A stretch of 64,000 nt of DNA from Psychroflexus longus (lineage in GTDB: Bacteria > Bacteroidota > Bacteroidia > Flavobacteriales > Flavobacteriaceae): assembly GCF_020164595.1 (NCBI RefSeq), contig NZ_JAIQZE010000011.1, forward strand, positions 1 to 64,000, written 5' to 3'. Positions within the stretch are counted from its first letter, which is position 1, and every line of letters starts with the position of its first letter. Made by a program: the position numbers and the translations under genes. The notes beneath the pieces are model-generated. The model was not told the origin of the DNA and did no database searches. It worked only from the letters and a program-made list of their open reading frames with translations. Below are positions 50,803-59,363 of the stretch, piece by piece.

Positions 50803-52263
50803 ATGAACAAACTTATTGTGGTTAGCCAACCCGAAAAATGGCCTATAATAATGGATCATACGTCTATTATAACTTCACAAGATTATTTGACAAATCCCAA
50901 ATACGCAGAATTAAAAAATGTAAGGGTTTTCAATTTGAGTGACAAATACAATTACCAATCCAAAGGATACTATGTTTCCCTGCTGGCGGAAGCTCGCGGA
51001 CATACGTCTATTCCTAACATTAGTAACCTGGTAGATCTTGGAGAAAAAAAACTGGTCAAAATCGTTTCTGAAGATTTTGAGGAAGAAATTCAGAAGAGTT
51101 TGAAATTGATTAAGTCTCAGGAATTTACTTTAAGCATTTACTTCGGACAAAATGTCGCTCAGAAATACCGAGAATTAAGCAGCTTAATATTCAGACATTT
51201 TCAGATTCCATTTTTAAGAGTGATTTTTAAACATACCACAAAATGGAATATTAAGTCTATTAAAGCCATTTCCCTAACAGAAATTCCAACTGATCATTTG
51301 GAGAGTATGCATTATTTTGCTTCAGAATTTTTTTCTAAAAAAAGATACGATAGTCCAAAAGCGAATAAAGCTGAGTACGATTTGGCAATTTTGGTTCAAA
51401 ATAATGATCCTGCGCCACCAAGCAATCCAAAAGCCATTAAAAAATTTACAGACTTGGCTGAGAAAATGAATTTTTACGTTGAAATTATTTCACCTAAAGA
51501 TTTACACCGTCTTTCATCTTTTGATGCCTTGTTCATCAGACAAAGTACTGAAGTAAATAATGAAGCCTATGCTTTTGCTAGAAAAGCCCAGCAAGATGGT
51601 TTAGCGATTGTCGATTATCCTGATGCGATATTGAAATGTTGCAATAAAGTTTTTATGGCGGAAGCACTCCACAAGAATGGGGTTCCAACACCAAAAACCA
51701 TGATCATTCATAAAGACAATACACATGAAGTTTTAAAAGTTACAGGACTTCCATGTGTTCTAAAGTCTCCGGATTCTACCTTTTCTTTTGGAGTGAAAAA
51801 AGCAAAAACTAAAGAAGAATTTGAATCTCTCACTACCGAGATGTTTAAAACTTCCGATCTCATCATTGCCCAGGAGTTTACTTATTCTGAATATGACTGG
51901 AGAATAGGAATTTTAGATAACAAGCCCTTTTATGCGTGCCGTTATTTTATGGCCAAAGGACACTGGCAAATCTACAATTGGTCAGCCGACAAAAAAGATG
52001 ACCAAGATGGAAATGCAGATTGCTTTGCTGTAGAAGATGTTCCAGAACAAGTGATGAAGGCAGCCTTAAAATCAGCAAAAATAATGGGGAAAGGTTTGTA
52101 TGGGATTGATGTCAAAGTAGTCAATGGAAAGGCTTTGGTCATTGAAATTAATGACAATCCAAATATTGATTTTGGAGTGGAAGATGGGCTATACGGCGAT
52201 GCTGTTTACACTACTATTCTTCAGGCCTTTAAAAATCGCCTTAATTCTAAACAAGACTCATGA
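50803..52263 (+). CDS. RimK-type ATP-grasp ligase with N-terminal RLAN domain
   Basis: A 486-residue protein. Residues about 1-160 (MNKLIVVSQPEKWPII start, RVFNLSDKYNYQSKGYYVSL in the middle) match the RimK-like ATP-grasp N-terminal (RLAN) domain. A linker is followed by an ATP-grasp fold (about 280-480): NKVFMAEALHKNGVPTPKTM, the nucleotide lysine region PCVLKSPDSTFSFGVKK, IIAQEFTYSEYDWRIGIL and the Mg-binding EINDNPN (448-454). Such enzymes couple an acid to an amine with ATP to ADP, as RimK does with glutamate on S6; here the partners are unknown. It is the first of three genes joined by ATGA/GTGA overlaps. Confidence 0.85.
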   Translation: MNKLIVVSQPEKWPIIMDHTSIITSQDYLTNPKYAELKNVRVFNLSDKYNYQSKGYYVSLLAEARGHTSIPNISNLVDLGEKKLVKIVSEDFEEEIQKSLKLIKSQEFTLSIYFGQNVAQKYRELSSLIFRHFQIPFLRVIFKHTTKWNIKSIKAISLTEIPTDHLESMHYFASEFFSKKRYDSPKANKAEYDLAILVQNNDPAPPSNPKAIKKFTDLAEKMNFYVEIISPKDLHRLSSFDALFIRQSTEVNNEAYAFARKAQQDGLAIVDYPDAILKCCNKVFMAEALHKNGVPTPKTMIIHKDNTHEVLKVTGLPCVLKSPDSTFSFGVKKAKTKEEFESLTTEMFKTSDLIIAQEFTYSEYDWRIGILDNKPFYACRYFMAKGHWQIYNWSADKKDDQDGNADCFAVEDVPEQVMKAALKSAKIMGKGLYGIDVKVVNGKALVIEINDNPNIDFGVEDGLYGDAVYTTILQAFKNRLNSKQDS

Positions 52264-53483
52264 AATACCATCTTTTTGAAGTTTTCGGGATCGAATTAGA
52301 ATATATGCTCGTTAAGGCTATGACTGGCAAAGTTCATCCCTCTGTAGATAAATTGATGAAATTGAAAACTGGTGAAATTGTTTTAGATGTGGATAACGGT
52401 CCAATTGAATGGAGTAATGAACTTGCCGCTCATGTGGTTGAATTGAAAACCAACGGTCCTGCCAAAAGCCTGGATACTTTAGATATGAAATTTCACGAAA
52501 ACATCCTTGAAATAAATAATTTACTCAAAGGCGTTAATCTTCGCTTATGGCCAACAGCTTCACATCCATTGATGAATCCAGAATTGGAGATGAAATTATG
52601 GCAACATTCCTATAGCGAAGTCTATGCCCTTTACAACAGAATTTTTGATTGCAAAGGTCACGGTTGGTCCAATGTACAAAGTATGCACATCAATTTACCC
52701 TTTTGCGATGACTCCGAATTTGAAAAGTTACACGCTGCTATACGGATTTTACTACCTATTTTACCGGCATTGAGTGCAAGTTCACCAATTCTGGATGGTC
52801 AAACAACAGGTGATCTAGATTCCAGGATGAGGTTGTATTTAACCAATCAAAAGCAAATACCTGAAATGACAGGGAAAGTGATTCCTGAACAAGTGTTTAG
52901 CCAAAAAGAATATCAGGAAAAAATCTTCGACCCTATTAATTCTGCAATTGCTCCATTTGATAAGGACCAAATTTTAGAACATCATTTTTTAAATTCAAGA
53001 GGAGCTATTGCCAGGTTTGATAGAAACGCAATAGAGATTCGAGTTCTGGATATACAAGAATGCCCTCTGGCAGATGTTGCTATCGCTAGTTTTATTGTCG
53101 AAATTTTAAAGGATTTTGTAAATGAAACCTATTCAAATTTGAAGGATCAAAAATCATGGTATGAAGATATTCTTTTTGAAATTTTGAATCAAAGTATCGA
53201 ACATGCAGAAGAAGCTGTAATTCATAATAAATCCTATTTGAAACTTTTTGGAATTGAAGCTGAATCGATGGCTGTAAAAGATATTTATAAGCATTTATTT
53301 GAAAAGGTGTCCTCTAGATTGAATAAAAGACATTCTGAAGCTATTGAACAAATTTTAGTTCATGGTAGTTTGTCCACACGAATTCTAAAAGCAATAAATA
53401 ATGATTTTTCTGAAGTTAATATTCTGAAGGTTTATCAAAAGCTTGGAAATAGTCTATCCAAAAATGAATTATTCCTGCCGTGA
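52260..53483 (+). CDS. GCS2-type carboxylate-amine ligase (glutamate-cysteine ligase-like)
   Basis: A 407-residue protein of the glutamine-synthetase-like fold. The N-terminus FEVFGIELEYMLV carries the acidic strand that binds metal. ELAAHVVELKTNGPAKSL (about residues 57-74) and a central SMHINLPFCDD follow, matching the conserved GCS2 substrate and metal strands. The last third carries RFDRNAIEIRVLDIQECPLA. Members join the gamma-carboxylate of Glu (or another acid) to an amine using ATP. The product is unknown here. ATGA overlap with the ATP-grasp gene suggests tight co-expression. Confidence 0.83.
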   Translation: MKYHLFEVFGIELEYMLVKAMTGKVHPSVDKLMKLKTGEIVLDVDNGPIEWSNELAAHVVELKTNGPAKSLDTLDMKFHENILEINNLLKGVNLRLWPTASHPLMNPELEMKLWQHSYSEVYALYNRIFDCKGHGWSNVQSMHINLPFCDDSEFEKLHAAIRILLPILPALSASSPILDGQTTGDLDSRMRLYLTNQKQIPEMTGKVIPEQVFSQKEYQEKIFDPINSAIAPFDKDQILEHHFLNSRGAIARFDRNAIEIRVLDIQECPLADVAIASFIVEILKDFVNETYSNLKDQKSWYEDILFEILNQSIEHAEEAVIHNKSYLKLFGIEAESMAVKDIYKHLFEKVSSRLNKRHSEAIEQILVHGSLSTRILKAINNDFSEVNILKVYQKLGNSLSKNELFLP

Positions 53484-54160
53484 AATTAATACTGACTTGT
53501 GAGCATGCGAGTAATTTGTTGCCGAAACAATACGAATATTTATTTATAGACCATAAAAACCGATTGGAAACGCATGAAGGTTATGATGTAGGTGCTTTTG
53601 AAGTTTATGAATCTCTACAGCATATAGCTGATTATTCTTTACATTACCAATGGAGCAGGCTTTTGATAGAAGTTAACAGGTCTTTGCATCATCCCAAATT
53701 ATTTTCAAGCATCTCACAAAATCTTGATAAAGCAGAAAAAAACCGCTTAATTATCGACTATTATCAAGCTTATCGGTATCAAATTCAGAAGAAAATAGAA
53801 GAAAGCCTCATCAAAGGTGAATGCGTACTTCATCTATCTATTCACACTTTTACACCAATTTTGAACGGAAACGTTCGCGAAGCGGATCTTGGTATTTTAT
53901 ACGATCCAAGACGAAAAGCTGATAAAGACTTTGCAAACAAATTTCGAAAAAAAATGAGCTTACAAATGCCTGAATTCAGAATTAGAATGAATTACCCCTA
54001 CAAGGGAAAATCTGATGGATTTACGACGAGTCTAAGAAAGATATTCCCCAATAATTATACAGGAATTGAGCTGGAAATTAATCAAAGCCACACTAAAGAT
54101 TCTATTAAAATAGCTAAGATTAATGCAGATTTTCAAAAGTGTTTGAGAAAACTACTTTAG
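53480..54160 (+). CDS. N-formylglutamate amidohydrolase-like protein
   Basis: A 226-residue protein starting at GTG in a GTGA overlap with the previous gene. The family motifs are LTCEHASNLLP (residues 4-14, catalytic Glu and His), HEGYDVGAFEVYESL, the basic WSRLLIEVNRSLHHP loop, LHLSIHTFTP with a His, and ELEINQS near the end. Canonical members hydrolyse N-formyl-glutamate in histidine breakdown. No hut gene is nearby, so a hydrolase on a product or a protected intermediate of the two ligases encoded upstream is more plausible. That is inference. Confidence 0.82.
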   Translation: MKLILTCEHASNLLPKQYEYLFIDHKNRLETHEGYDVGAFEVYESLQHIADYSLHYQWSRLLIEVNRSLHHPKLFSSISQNLDKAEKNRLIIDYYQAYRYQIQKKIEESLIKGECVLHLSIHTFTPILNGNVREADLGILYDPRRKADKDFANKFRKKMSLQMPEFRIRMNYPYKGKSDGFTTSLRKIFPNNYTGIELEINQSHTKDSIKIAKINADFQKCLRKLL

Positions 54161-54262
54161 TTATGAACTAATATTTTGGACATGTAAGACATAAAGCTTT
54201 TATGTGACTAGTAACATTAAAAATCGTTTTTGTAATTTAGCAAATCATAAATATGATAGTTA

Positions 54263-54439
54263 ATGAATAAAAATACAGTTTTAGCGTGGGCAACCTTTAT
54301 TATGGTAATTGTAGGTTTAGGACTTATTGCTTTAGGCGCTTTTAGATATAATGAGATAGCCGGTTGGGGTTTTGCTTCTGTTGGTATCGGTTTTTTTGCA
54401 ATAGCTTGGGTGTTTAATGCCCTAAAAGGAAGAGTATAA
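54263..54439 (+). CDS. Small membrane protein of the CAL67264 type (58 aa)
   Basis: A 58-codon frame, MNKNTVLAWATFIMVIVGLG and so on, with two hydrophobic segments (about 6-27 and 36-52) separated by a polar FRYNEIAGW turn, and a basic end NALKGRV. It matches a small family named after a Gramella locus that I recall as widespread in Flavobacteriia. It lies 16 nt before ettA on the same strand, so a shared transcript is likely. Function unknown; an inner-membrane hairpin is the natural topology. Confidence 0.75.
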   Translation: MNKNTVLAWATFIMVIVGLGLIALGAFRYNEIAGWGFASVGIGFFAIAWVFNALKGRV

Positions 54440-54455
54440 ATAAAAATTAAAATTA

Positions 54456-56147
54456 ATGGCAGACGATAAAAAAGTGATTTTCTCCATGTCGGGAGTATCC
54501 AAAACTTACCCTGGAGAAGATAAACCAGTTCTTAAAAATATATACTTAAGCTTTTTTTATGGAGCTAAAATAGGAATTCTTGGGCTCAACGGTTCTGGTA
54601 AATCTACCTTGATGAAAATCATTGCTGGGATAGAAAAGAACTATCGAGGCGATGTTGTTTTTTCTCAAGATTACACTGTAGGTTATTTAGAACAGGAACC
54701 AGAATTGGATCCTGAGAAAACTGTATTAGATGTAGTGAAAGAAGGCGTTGCTGACGTGGTAGCCATTCTGGATGAATACAACAAAATTAATGATGATTTT
54801 GGTTTACCAGAAGTTTACGAAGATGCAGATAAAATGCAAAAACTTATGGATCGTCAGGCCAAACTTCAAGATAAAATTGATGCTACAAATGCCTGGGAGC
54901 TAGACAATAAGCTGGAAGTTGCGATGGACGCACTGAGAACACCGCCGTCCGACCAAAAAATTGAAAATCTTTCTGGTGGTGAAAGACGTAGAGTAGCACT
55001 TTGTCGATTATTACTTCAGGAGCCCGATGTGCTCTTACTCGATGAACCTACCAACCACTTGGATGCAGAATCTGTGCATTGGCTCGAACATCACTTATCA
55101 CAATATAAAGGAACTGTCATTGCCGTCACTCACGATAGATATTTCTTGGATAACGTAGCAGGCTGGATTTTAGAACTGGATAGAGGTGAAGGAATTCCTT
55201 GGAAAGGAAACTATTCGTCTTGGTTAGACCAAAAGTCTAAGCGTATGGCTCAGGAACAAAAACAAGCTAGCAAGCGTCAAAAGACTTTAGAACGCGAACT
55301 GGAATGGGTGAAGATGGCTCCAAAAGGCAGACAATCCAAACAAAAAGCCCGACTTAATAATTATGATAAATTGATGAGTCAGGATCAAGATAAACTTGAT
55401 GAAAAACTCGAAATCTATATCCCCAATGGTCCACGTTTGGGAACCAATGTGATAGATGCTAAAGGAGTAAGCAAAGCATTTGATGACAAGTTGCTTTATG
55501 AAAATTTGGATTTTAAATTGCCACAGGCAGGAATTGTTGGTGTCATAGGTCCAAACGGAGCTGGTAAAACCACCATTTTCAAAATGATTATGGGTGAAAT
55601 TCAACCTGATAAAGGCGAATTTATTGTAGGAGAGACTGCTAAAATCGCTTATGTTGACCAGGCGCATTCCAATATTGATCCAAATAAATCAATTTGGGAG
55701 AACTTCAGTGAAGGCCAGGATTTAGTGATGATGGGAGGCAAAAAAGTAAATTCCAGGGCGTATTTGAGCCGTTTCAATTTTAATGGAAGTGAACAAAACA
55801 AGAAAGTTGATAAGCTTTCCGGAGGAGAGCGAAACAGACTTCATCTTGCTATGACGTTAAAGGAAGAAGGAAACGTTTTGTTACTTGATGAGCCAACCAA
55901 CGATTTGGATGTGAACACATTGAGAGCTTTGGAAGAAGGATTGGAAAATTTTGCGGGATGTGCTGTTGTGATTTCCCACGACAGATGGTTTTTAGACAGA
56001 ATTTGTACTCACATATTGGCTTTTGAAGGAAATTCTGAAGTTTATTTCTTTGAAGGTAGCTTTAGTGATTATGAAGAAAACAAGAAAAAACGATTAGGTG
56101 GTGATACCATGCCAAAACGAATTAAGTATAAAAAACTGGTTCGATAG
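54456..56147 (+). CDS. ettA: Energy-dependent translational throttle protein EttA (ABC-F)
   Basis: A 563-residue tandem ABC-F ATPase without membrane domain. Walker A 1 is GLNGSGKS (43-50), signature 1 LSGGERRRVALCR, and Walker B 1 LLLDEPTNHLDAES. The EttA/ABC-F linker (residues about 240-310, KQASKRQKTLERELEWVKM) follows. Walker A 2 is GPNGAGKTT, with signature 2 LSGGERNRLHLAMTL. The first domain holds the EttA toothed arm region (KINDDFGLPEVYEDA). EttA binds the ribosomal E site and gates entry into the elongation cycle according to the ADP/ATP ratio. Length equals the E. coli protein. Confidence 0.94.
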   Translation: MADDKKVIFSMSGVSKTYPGEDKPVLKNIYLSFFYGAKIGILGLNGSGKSTLMKIIAGIEKNYRGDVVFSQDYTVGYLEQEPELDPEKTVLDVVKEGVADVVAILDEYNKINDDFGLPEVYEDADKMQKLMDRQAKLQDKIDATNAWELDNKLEVAMDALRTPPSDQKIENLSGGERRRVALCRLLLQEPDVLLLDEPTNHLDAESVHWLEHHLSQYKGTVIAVTHDRYFLDNVAGWILELDRGEGIPWKGNYSSWLDQKSKRMAQEQKQASKRQKTLERELEWVKMAPKGRQSKQKARLNNYDKLMSQDQDKLDEKLEIYIPNGPRLGTNVIDAKGVSKAFDDKLLYENLDFKLPQAGIVGVIGPNGAGKTTIFKMIMGEIQPDKGEFIVGETAKIAYVDQAHSNIDPNKSIWENFSEGQDLVMMGGKKVNSRAYLSRFNFNGSEQNKKVDKLSGGERNRLHLAMTLKEEGNVLLLDEPTNDLDVNTLRALEEGLENFAGCAVVISHDRWFLDRICTHILAFEGNSEVYFFEGSFSDYEENKKKRLGGDTMPKRIKYKKLVR

Positions 56148-56170
56148 ATCAAAATTTTTGATTTAAAATT

Positions 56171-56207
56171 AAAACTCTGTTGCTTTTTCAGCTTCAGAGT
56201 TTTTTTA
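56171..56207 (+). terminator. Terminator after ettA
   Basis: AAAACTCTG pairs with CAGAGTTTT, with an inner GCT/AGC pair, followed by a T run, 23 nt past the ettA stop. Confidence 0.8.
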
Positions 56208-56254
56208 TTAATCATAAGTTAACTTGAGAACACTTATTTGATAAATTTATACCT

Positions 56255-56262
56255 TATTTTTG
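56255..56262 (+). promoter_or_regulatory. -7 promoter element of the secreted nuclease gene
   Basis: TATTTTTG matches TANNTTTG, 17 nt before ATG 56279. The nearest TTTG upstream (56237-56240) is at 14 nt, short of the best spacing. Confidence 0.4.
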
Positions 56263-56278
56263 CCAAAATTTGATAAAA

Positions 56279-58249
56279 ATGAATAAAATTATCTTTCTGG
56301 CTTTTGTACTGATCAGCCAGTTTATTTTTTCTCAAGATGTTATTATCAATGAAGTGGATTCAGACACAGATGGTGTTGATACAAAAGAGTTTATTGAGCT
56401 TAAAACGCTCTCTCCAAATACCACTCTTATTGGTTATGTACTTGTTTTATTTAATGGATCATCGTCTGGAGGGGATTCCAGCTATTTCGCATTGAATTTA
56501 GATAGTTTTACTACAGATTTTAATGGTTTGTTTGTTTTAGGCGGACCAGAACTCACACCGAGTCCTAACTATTTTTTACCTTCAAATTTCATTCAAAATG
56601 GCGCTGATGCAGTTGCTGTCTATAGAGGATCAGAACAAGATTTTCCGGAAGGAACTTTAGCTACAACAGACAATATAGTTGATGCTTTGGTTTATGGAAC
56701 TAGCGATCCAACTGATCAGAATCTTTTAAATCTTTTAGCTCAAAATGAACAAATTGATGAGGATTTAAACGGTAATAAGGATTCAGAATCGATGCAGCGA
56801 AATTCTGATGGAACTTGGTCTATAGGGCTTCCTACACCAAGAGAATTAAATGACGGTTCTGGAATACCTCCCGTGTTTATTGATATAACTTCAAGCAAAA
56901 CTTTAGTTGATGAAGGCGATAGTTTTGTCATTAATTTTTCAACATCAAAGCCTTTAGATGAAGATTTGATTATTAATTTTAGTTTAGCAAATGGAACCTT
57001 CACCGAGGATGATTACAATGGACCTAATTCCATCATCTTATCTGAAGGTACGAGCACAGGTTCTTTAACTATTGATATTGTAGACGACGAACTAGATGAA
57101 GGTGATGAATTTATCAATATTGAGATAGATGTAATTGGTGATCCATACATATTGAATTCTAATTTTATCCAGGTCATTGTTGTAGATAATGATTTTACTG
57201 TGGCTGATTGGGGAATTCCCACAAACCCGACCTTCGATAATGTCAATCCTACAGGACCAACAAATTATTTTGAAAGTTTAAATGGTAAATCTGGTAATGC
57301 TCTAAGAAAAGCAATACGAGATATTATTGCCGAAGAAGGTGTTGTTAAAATCCATACTTACTCAGACATTATAGATATTTTAAAATCAGCGGACCAAAGC
57401 CCAAGTAATAGTAATCAGGTTTGGTTGGCGTATCGAGAGGAATCACGGCCAAAATATTTATATCAATTAAGTTCTTCGGGAACTGGATTTTGGAACAGAG
57501 AACATGTGTTTCCAAGATCTCGAGGTAGTTTTTTCAGTATAGAAGAAGATGAAATTGCCACCGGGATCAATGAATGGTGGGAAACCAATGCAGACTCGTT
57601 GAGACACGCCAATTCTGATGCACATGGTTTGAGGGCAACAGATGCAAATGAAAACAGCTCCAGAGGAAATAAACATTTTGGAAGCATAAACAATATTGAT
57701 TCTTATGCTGGACCTTCTGGAACTCAAGGCAGTTTTAGAGGTGATGTGGCTAGAGCAGTTTTTTATCTTGCTATTCGATACAATGACCTTTTTGTGGTTA
57801 ATGGATTTCCAGATGTTACAGGCCAATTAGGAGATTTGGAAACACTTATGCAATGGCATACATATGATCCTGCAGATGATTTTGAGATGAACAGAAATAA
57901 TGTTGTTTACACTTGGCAAAATAATAGGAATCCTTTTATTGACTATCCAGAATTAGTGGATTATATATGGGGAGACCAGCAAGGTGAAACCTGGAACCAA
58001 TCACTTTCGATAAATCAAAATAAGTATCAAGATATATCTATTTATCCTAATCCAACTTCAACTTATATTCAATTTAAAGGTATAACTAACGCTGCGAATG
58101 TAGAATTTTACTCAATGACTGGGAAAAAAGTACTAGAAAAGCAAATATCTAACGGAACTCAATTATCTTTGAATCTAAATTCTGGTATGTATTTAGTTAG
58201 GATTGTATCTAATTCTAAAGTCACTACAAAAAAATTAATCATCAAATAA
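56279..58249 (+). CDS. Secreted endonuclease I (EndA/NucM) with Calx-beta and T9SS sorting domain
   Basis: The ATG 56279 is preferred over TTG 56270 because it begins the signal peptide cleanly (MNKIIFLAFVLISQFIFSQ). The 656-residue protein has four parts. A lamin-tail-like domain spans about 20-200 (INEVDSDTDGVDTKEFIELK). A Calx-beta domain spans about 200-305 (VDEGDSFVINFSTSKPL and acidic DDELDEGDEF). The EndA/NucM nuclease spans about 330-570 with the FWNREHVFPRSRG core and an HGLRATDANENSSRGNKHF segment. A C-terminal type IX sorting domain covers the last 70 residues (DISIYPNPTSTYIQF, GMYLVRIV). It likely degrades extracellular DNA. Confidence 0.9.
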   Translation: MNKIIFLAFVLISQFIFSQDVIINEVDSDTDGVDTKEFIELKTLSPNTTLIGYVLVLFNGSSSGGDSSYFALNLDSFTTDFNGLFVLGGPELTPSPNYFLPSNFIQNGADAVAVYRGSEQDFPEGTLATTDNIVDALVYGTSDPTDQNLLNLLAQNEQIDEDLNGNKDSESMQRNSDGTWSIGLPTPRELNDGSGIPPVFIDITSSKTLVDEGDSFVINFSTSKPLDEDLIINFSLANGTFTEDDYNGPNSIILSEGTSTGSLTIDIVDDELDEGDEFINIEIDVIGDPYILNSNFIQVIVVDNDFTVADWGIPTNPTFDNVNPTGPTNYFESLNGKSGNALRKAIRDIIAEEGVVKIHTYSDIIDILKSADQSPSNSNQVWLAYREESRPKYLYQLSSSGTGFWNREHVFPRSRGSFFSIEEDEIATGINEWWETNADSLRHANSDAHGLRATDANENSSRGNKHFGSINNIDSYAGPSGTQGSFRGDVARAVFYLAIRYNDLFVVNGFPDVTGQLGDLETLMQWHTYDPADDFEMNRNNVVYTWQNNRNPFIDYPELVDYIWGDQQGETWNQSLSINQNKYQDISIYPNPTSTYIQFKGITNAANVEFYSMTGKKVLEKQISNGTQLSLNLNSGMYLVRIVSNSKVTTKKLIIK

Positions 58250-58270
58250 TAGATTATTATTAATTAATAT

Positions 58271-58302
58271 TAAAAAGCCATTTTTAGTAAAATGGCTTTT
58301 TA
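58271..58302 (+). terminator. Terminator after the nuclease
   Basis: Near-perfect 13-bp stem AAAAAGCCATTTT / AAAATGGCTTTTT with a four-base loop, 21 nt past the stop. Confidence 0.85.
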
Positions 58303-58322
58303 AATTTTATGGAAACTATAAA

Positions 58323-59363
58323 ATGAAGGCATCTTATTTTAAACATATTTTGAAATTTAAAAAACCTAGTGGAACTTCAAGAGGAGTTTTAAAAACTAAA
58401 GAATCCTGGTTTATAAAAATAGAAACCGAAAATAAATTCGGAATAGGGGAGTGCGGACTTCTTAAAGGCTTGAGCATTGATAGCATTGAAGATTACGAGG
58501 CTACTTTGAAATGGCTTTGCGATAACATTCACCTAGGTCTTGACACTTTATATCCAGAGTTAAAAGAGTTTCCATCGATTCAGTTTGGGTTGGAAATGGC
58601 TTTTCAATCCTTTGCTTCCAGTAATCCTTATGTATTATTTCCTTCAGAATTTACTGATGGGAATAAAGGAATGGTCATAAATGGTTTGATTTGGATGGGA
58701 GAAAAGTCATTTATGAAAAGCCAAATTCAGGATAAAATTCAGCAAGGATTCAGTTGTATTAAACTTAAAATCGGAGCAATTGATTTTGAATCTGAATTAG
58801 AATTACTCAAATACATTCGAAGTGAATTCTCGGCTTCAGATATCGAATTGCGTGTCGATGCCAATGGTGCTTTTTCTCCAGAACATGCTCTCGAAAAATT
58901 GAAAAGATTGAGTGCGTATGATTTACATAGTATTGAGCAGCCAATCGCTCAGGGAGAGTGGAAAGAAATGGCAAAACTCTGTGAGCAGACGCCTTTGCCA
59001 ATTGCTTTGGATGAGGAATTAATAGGAATAAAGGACGTAACAAAAAAGGAAAAAGCATTACTAACTATTAAACCTCAATACATAATTTTGAAACCTAGCT
59101 TAATTGGTGGATTTCAGGGATCGCGAGAATGGATAGAGCTGGCAAATCAACATAACATCAAGTGGTGGATGACAAGTGCGTTGGAAAGTAATATTGGGTT
59201 GAATGCCATTGCTCAGTTTACGTTTTTACAAAATAATAAAATGCCACAAGGACTTGGAACTGGTGGACTTTATACCAATAATATTGAAAGCCCTTTGACG
59301 ATCGAAGGAGAACACATCATGTACAACCCAAAACTGAATTGGGAAAATAAATTTAATTTATGA
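58323..59363 (+). CDS. menC: o-Succinylbenzoate synthase MenC
   Basis: A 346-residue enolase-superfamily enzyme. The two lysines sit in CIKLKIGAIDF (Lys147 and Lys149). Metal ligands are Asp179 (LRVDANGAF), Glu205 (SIEQPIAQGEW) and Asp230 (IALDEELIG), with a later general acid Lys257 (ILKPSL). MenC dehydrates SHCHC to o-succinylbenzoate in menaquinone synthesis. The gene starts just after the nuclease terminator. Its stop overlaps the CPBP gene by ATGA, and menE lies beyond that gene, which supports the MenC call over a dipeptide epimerase. Confidence 0.92.
   Translation: MKASYFKHILKFKKPSGTSRGVLKTKESWFIKIETENKFGIGECGLLKGLSIDSIEDYEATLKWLCDNIHLGLDTLYPELKEFPSIQFGLEMAFQSFASSNPYVLFPSEFTDGNKGMVINGLIWMGEKSFMKSQIQDKIQQGFSCIKLKIGAIDFESELELLKYIRSEFSASDIELRVDANGAFSPEHALEKLKRLSAYDLHSIEQPIAQGEWKEMAKLCEQTPLPIALDEELIGIKDVTKKEKALLTIKPQYIILKPSLIGGFQGSREWIELANQHNIKWWMTSALESNIGLNAIAQFTFLQNNKMPQGLGTGGLYTNNIESPLTIEGEHIMYNPKLNWENKFNL

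Noticed and set aside
55287-55667. A 126-codon minus-strand frame inside ettA
   Set aside because: It is antisense to the second ABC domain of EttA and shows no signal, motif or plausible start.
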